Notes under the pieces: model-generated
What the model saw: the letters and a program-made list of their open reading frames with translations, nothing else
Database searches by the model: none
What the model was told of the DNA's origin: nothing
Translations under genes and position numbers: made by a program
Shown here: positions 14,393-15,263 of the stretch, in pieces
How the letters are laid out: each line of letters opens with the position of its first letter
Position numbering within the stretch: position 1 is the first letter of the stretch
NCBI GenBank assembly: GCA_016930955.1
Contig: JAFGFR010000308.1
Span: 1 to 15,263 of the forward strand
Origin: Victivallales bacterium
Lineage (GTDB): Bacteria; Verrucomicrobiota; Lentisphaeria; Victivallales; JAADHT01
Direction: 5' to 3'
DNA: 15,263 nucleotides

Positions 14393-15226
14393 TCATTTTT
14401 CGAACAATCTGGCAAAAGCTTCTGCCGATTCGATGTCAGAATTATCTACAACCAAGACAATATCACCTGCCCGCTGATTATCCGGTCTTTTTACTTTCAT
14501 TGTAAGCTTCCGGCTGGTTTTGCTATATTTAACATTTAATATCGCCTGATGCGGCCAGACAAATTTTGAATTAAAGGAATTCCGTTTAATCCTACGGATG
14601 GCTTCAATGTCTCTGCTTTTAAAGGCATTCCATATGTCTTTAGTTTTTGACAACTGCAAAAAACCCAAAATAAACAGGATTAACGCCACTGGCCACAACA
14701 ATATCCAAATTGTAGCTGCTATCCAAAAACCTGATTTGGGAGGACCGGTACAGGTAATAAGTTCAGAATCAGCGTAAATCATTCCGTAAGAACTTCCCCC
14801 CAGACCTAAAACTGCACCCCAGGTGCCGGAAATAAATAACATATCCCCCTCCCTCCACCCTGCTGTTTTTGGAGGAGACGAAAGGGTAGGGACACCTTGT
14901 TTGTCTGAAGGCCTTGCCCCTGGCTCCAACCATTCCCCGCAATGCCTGCATTTCCTTGCAGTCTTCTGAATAACCTCTCCGCAAATCGGACATAGTTTTG
15001 TTTCAGAAACAGAGGGAGTATCCAGTTCTCTTTTAACTTCATCAGGGTGCTGTCCCGTTACAGGACCTGAAGGCCTGCACCCTATATCTTGTTCCGTTGA
15101 TTCGATCTCACTTGATAGGCTGATTGTAATATGTTTCCCGCAGGAAGGGCACTCAGCTTCAAGGCCATCCCATTCCTTCTCGACTTCCATCTCCGCCGAA
15201 CATTCAGGACATTTAAAATCAGGCAT
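14393..15226 (-). CDS. Double zinc-ribbon membrane protein, C-terminal domain unidentified
   Basis: A 277-residue protein with zinc ribbon 1 at Cys6, Cys9, Cys26 and Cys29 (FKCPEC, EWDGLEAECPSCGKHI) and zinc ribbon 2 at Cys79, Cys82, Cys93 and Cys96 (LCPICGEVIQKTARKCRHCG). It is clearly paralogous to the neighbour over residues 1-105, with the same EEW-GLE-ECPSCGK and C-R-HC-EWL pattern. The C-terminal half differs: one or two hydrophobic segments at about 166-191 and a soluble tail (about 195-277) with KTKDIWNAFKSRDIEAIRRI. I do not recognise that half. AGGAGA precedes the ATG at 15226 with normal spacing. It is followed by its paralogue after 9 bases, so both are likely one transcript. Confidence 0.8.
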   Translation of the reverse strand: MPDFKCPECSAEMEVEKEWDGLEAECPSCGKHITISLSSEIESTEQDIGCRPSGPVTGQHPDEVKRELDTPSVSETKLCPICGEVIQKTARKCRHCGEWLEPGARPSDKQGVPTLSSPPKTAGWREGDMLFISGTWGAVLGLGGSSYGMIYADSELITCTGPPKSGFWIAATIWILLWPVALILFILGFLQLSKTKDIWNAFKSRDIEAIRRIKRNSFNSKFVWPHQAILNVKYSKTSRKLTMKVKRPDNQRAGDIVLVVDNSDIESAEAFARLFEK

Positions 15227-15263
15227 TGTAATCTCCTAATAATTACTTGTGTGAAAAATCACC

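Noticed and set aside
1..15263. CRISPR arrays, tRNA genes and transposases
   Set aside because: No regularly spaced direct repeats, no tRNA-like cloverleaf and no transposase motif were seen in any frame.

Overview
The window looks like chromosomal DNA from an uncultured, probably anaerobic or environmental bacterium. The evidence is a signalling repertoire of Ser/Thr kinase, SpoIIE phosphatase, STAS and RsbW-like proteins, an Lrp/aminotransferase pair, a uroporphyrinogen-decarboxylase-family relic beside sugar-type oxidoreductases, and several zinc-ribbon membrane proteins. This mix would suit the Lentisphaerota/Planctomycetota/Omnitrophota neighbourhood, but no rRNA or phylogenetic marker is present, so the placement is a weak inference. 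I saw no tRNA, rRNA, CRISPR array, transposase or phage gene.

Left part (1-2724). A truncated, frameshifted relic of a uroporphyrinogen-decarboxylase/methyltransferase-family gene (+) faces a minus-strand pair: a zinc-type alcohol dehydrogenase followed by an aldo/keto reductase. A small, doubtful ORF with a 10-base G/C homopolymer overlaps the dehydrogenase start.

Middle plus-strand operon (2882-7688). A good sigma70-type promoter precedes four closely spaced genes: an FmdB-type zinc-ribbon protein, a zinc-ribbon single-pass membrane protein, a membrane-anchored Ser/Thr kinase fused to a SpoIIE-like domain, and a GT-C-type membrane glycosyltransferase-like protein. The SpoIIE-like domain has lost most metal-binding aspartates and is probably a pseudophosphatase.

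Minus-strand middle block (7821-10383). An Lrp/AsnC regulator overlaps a class I/II aminotransferase. Downstream is an exported protein of unknown function whose signal-peptide region carries an in-frame repeat insertion.

Minus-strand signalling block (10517-13405). Four tightly packed genes form a partner-switching module: STAS, a HATPase-GAF-SpoIIE fusion, an RsbW-like HATPase, and a second STAS. Its phosphatase has all expected metal ligands, unlike the one at 4097-5827. No sigma factor is encoded nearby.

Right end (13613-15226). Two adjacent membrane proteins share the same duplicated zinc-ribbon N-terminus but have different C-terminal halves, and they lie in visibly AT-richer DNA.

The most unusual non-coding signal is a dispersed repeat family with imperfect terminal inverted repeats. 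Three clear copies occur (1461-1576, 8501-8671, 10410-10488), with possible relics elsewhere. Two clear copies sit just upstream of minus-strand start codons, and one lies inside an open reading frame without breaking it. All functional calls come from reading the sequence and protein motifs; no database search was run.
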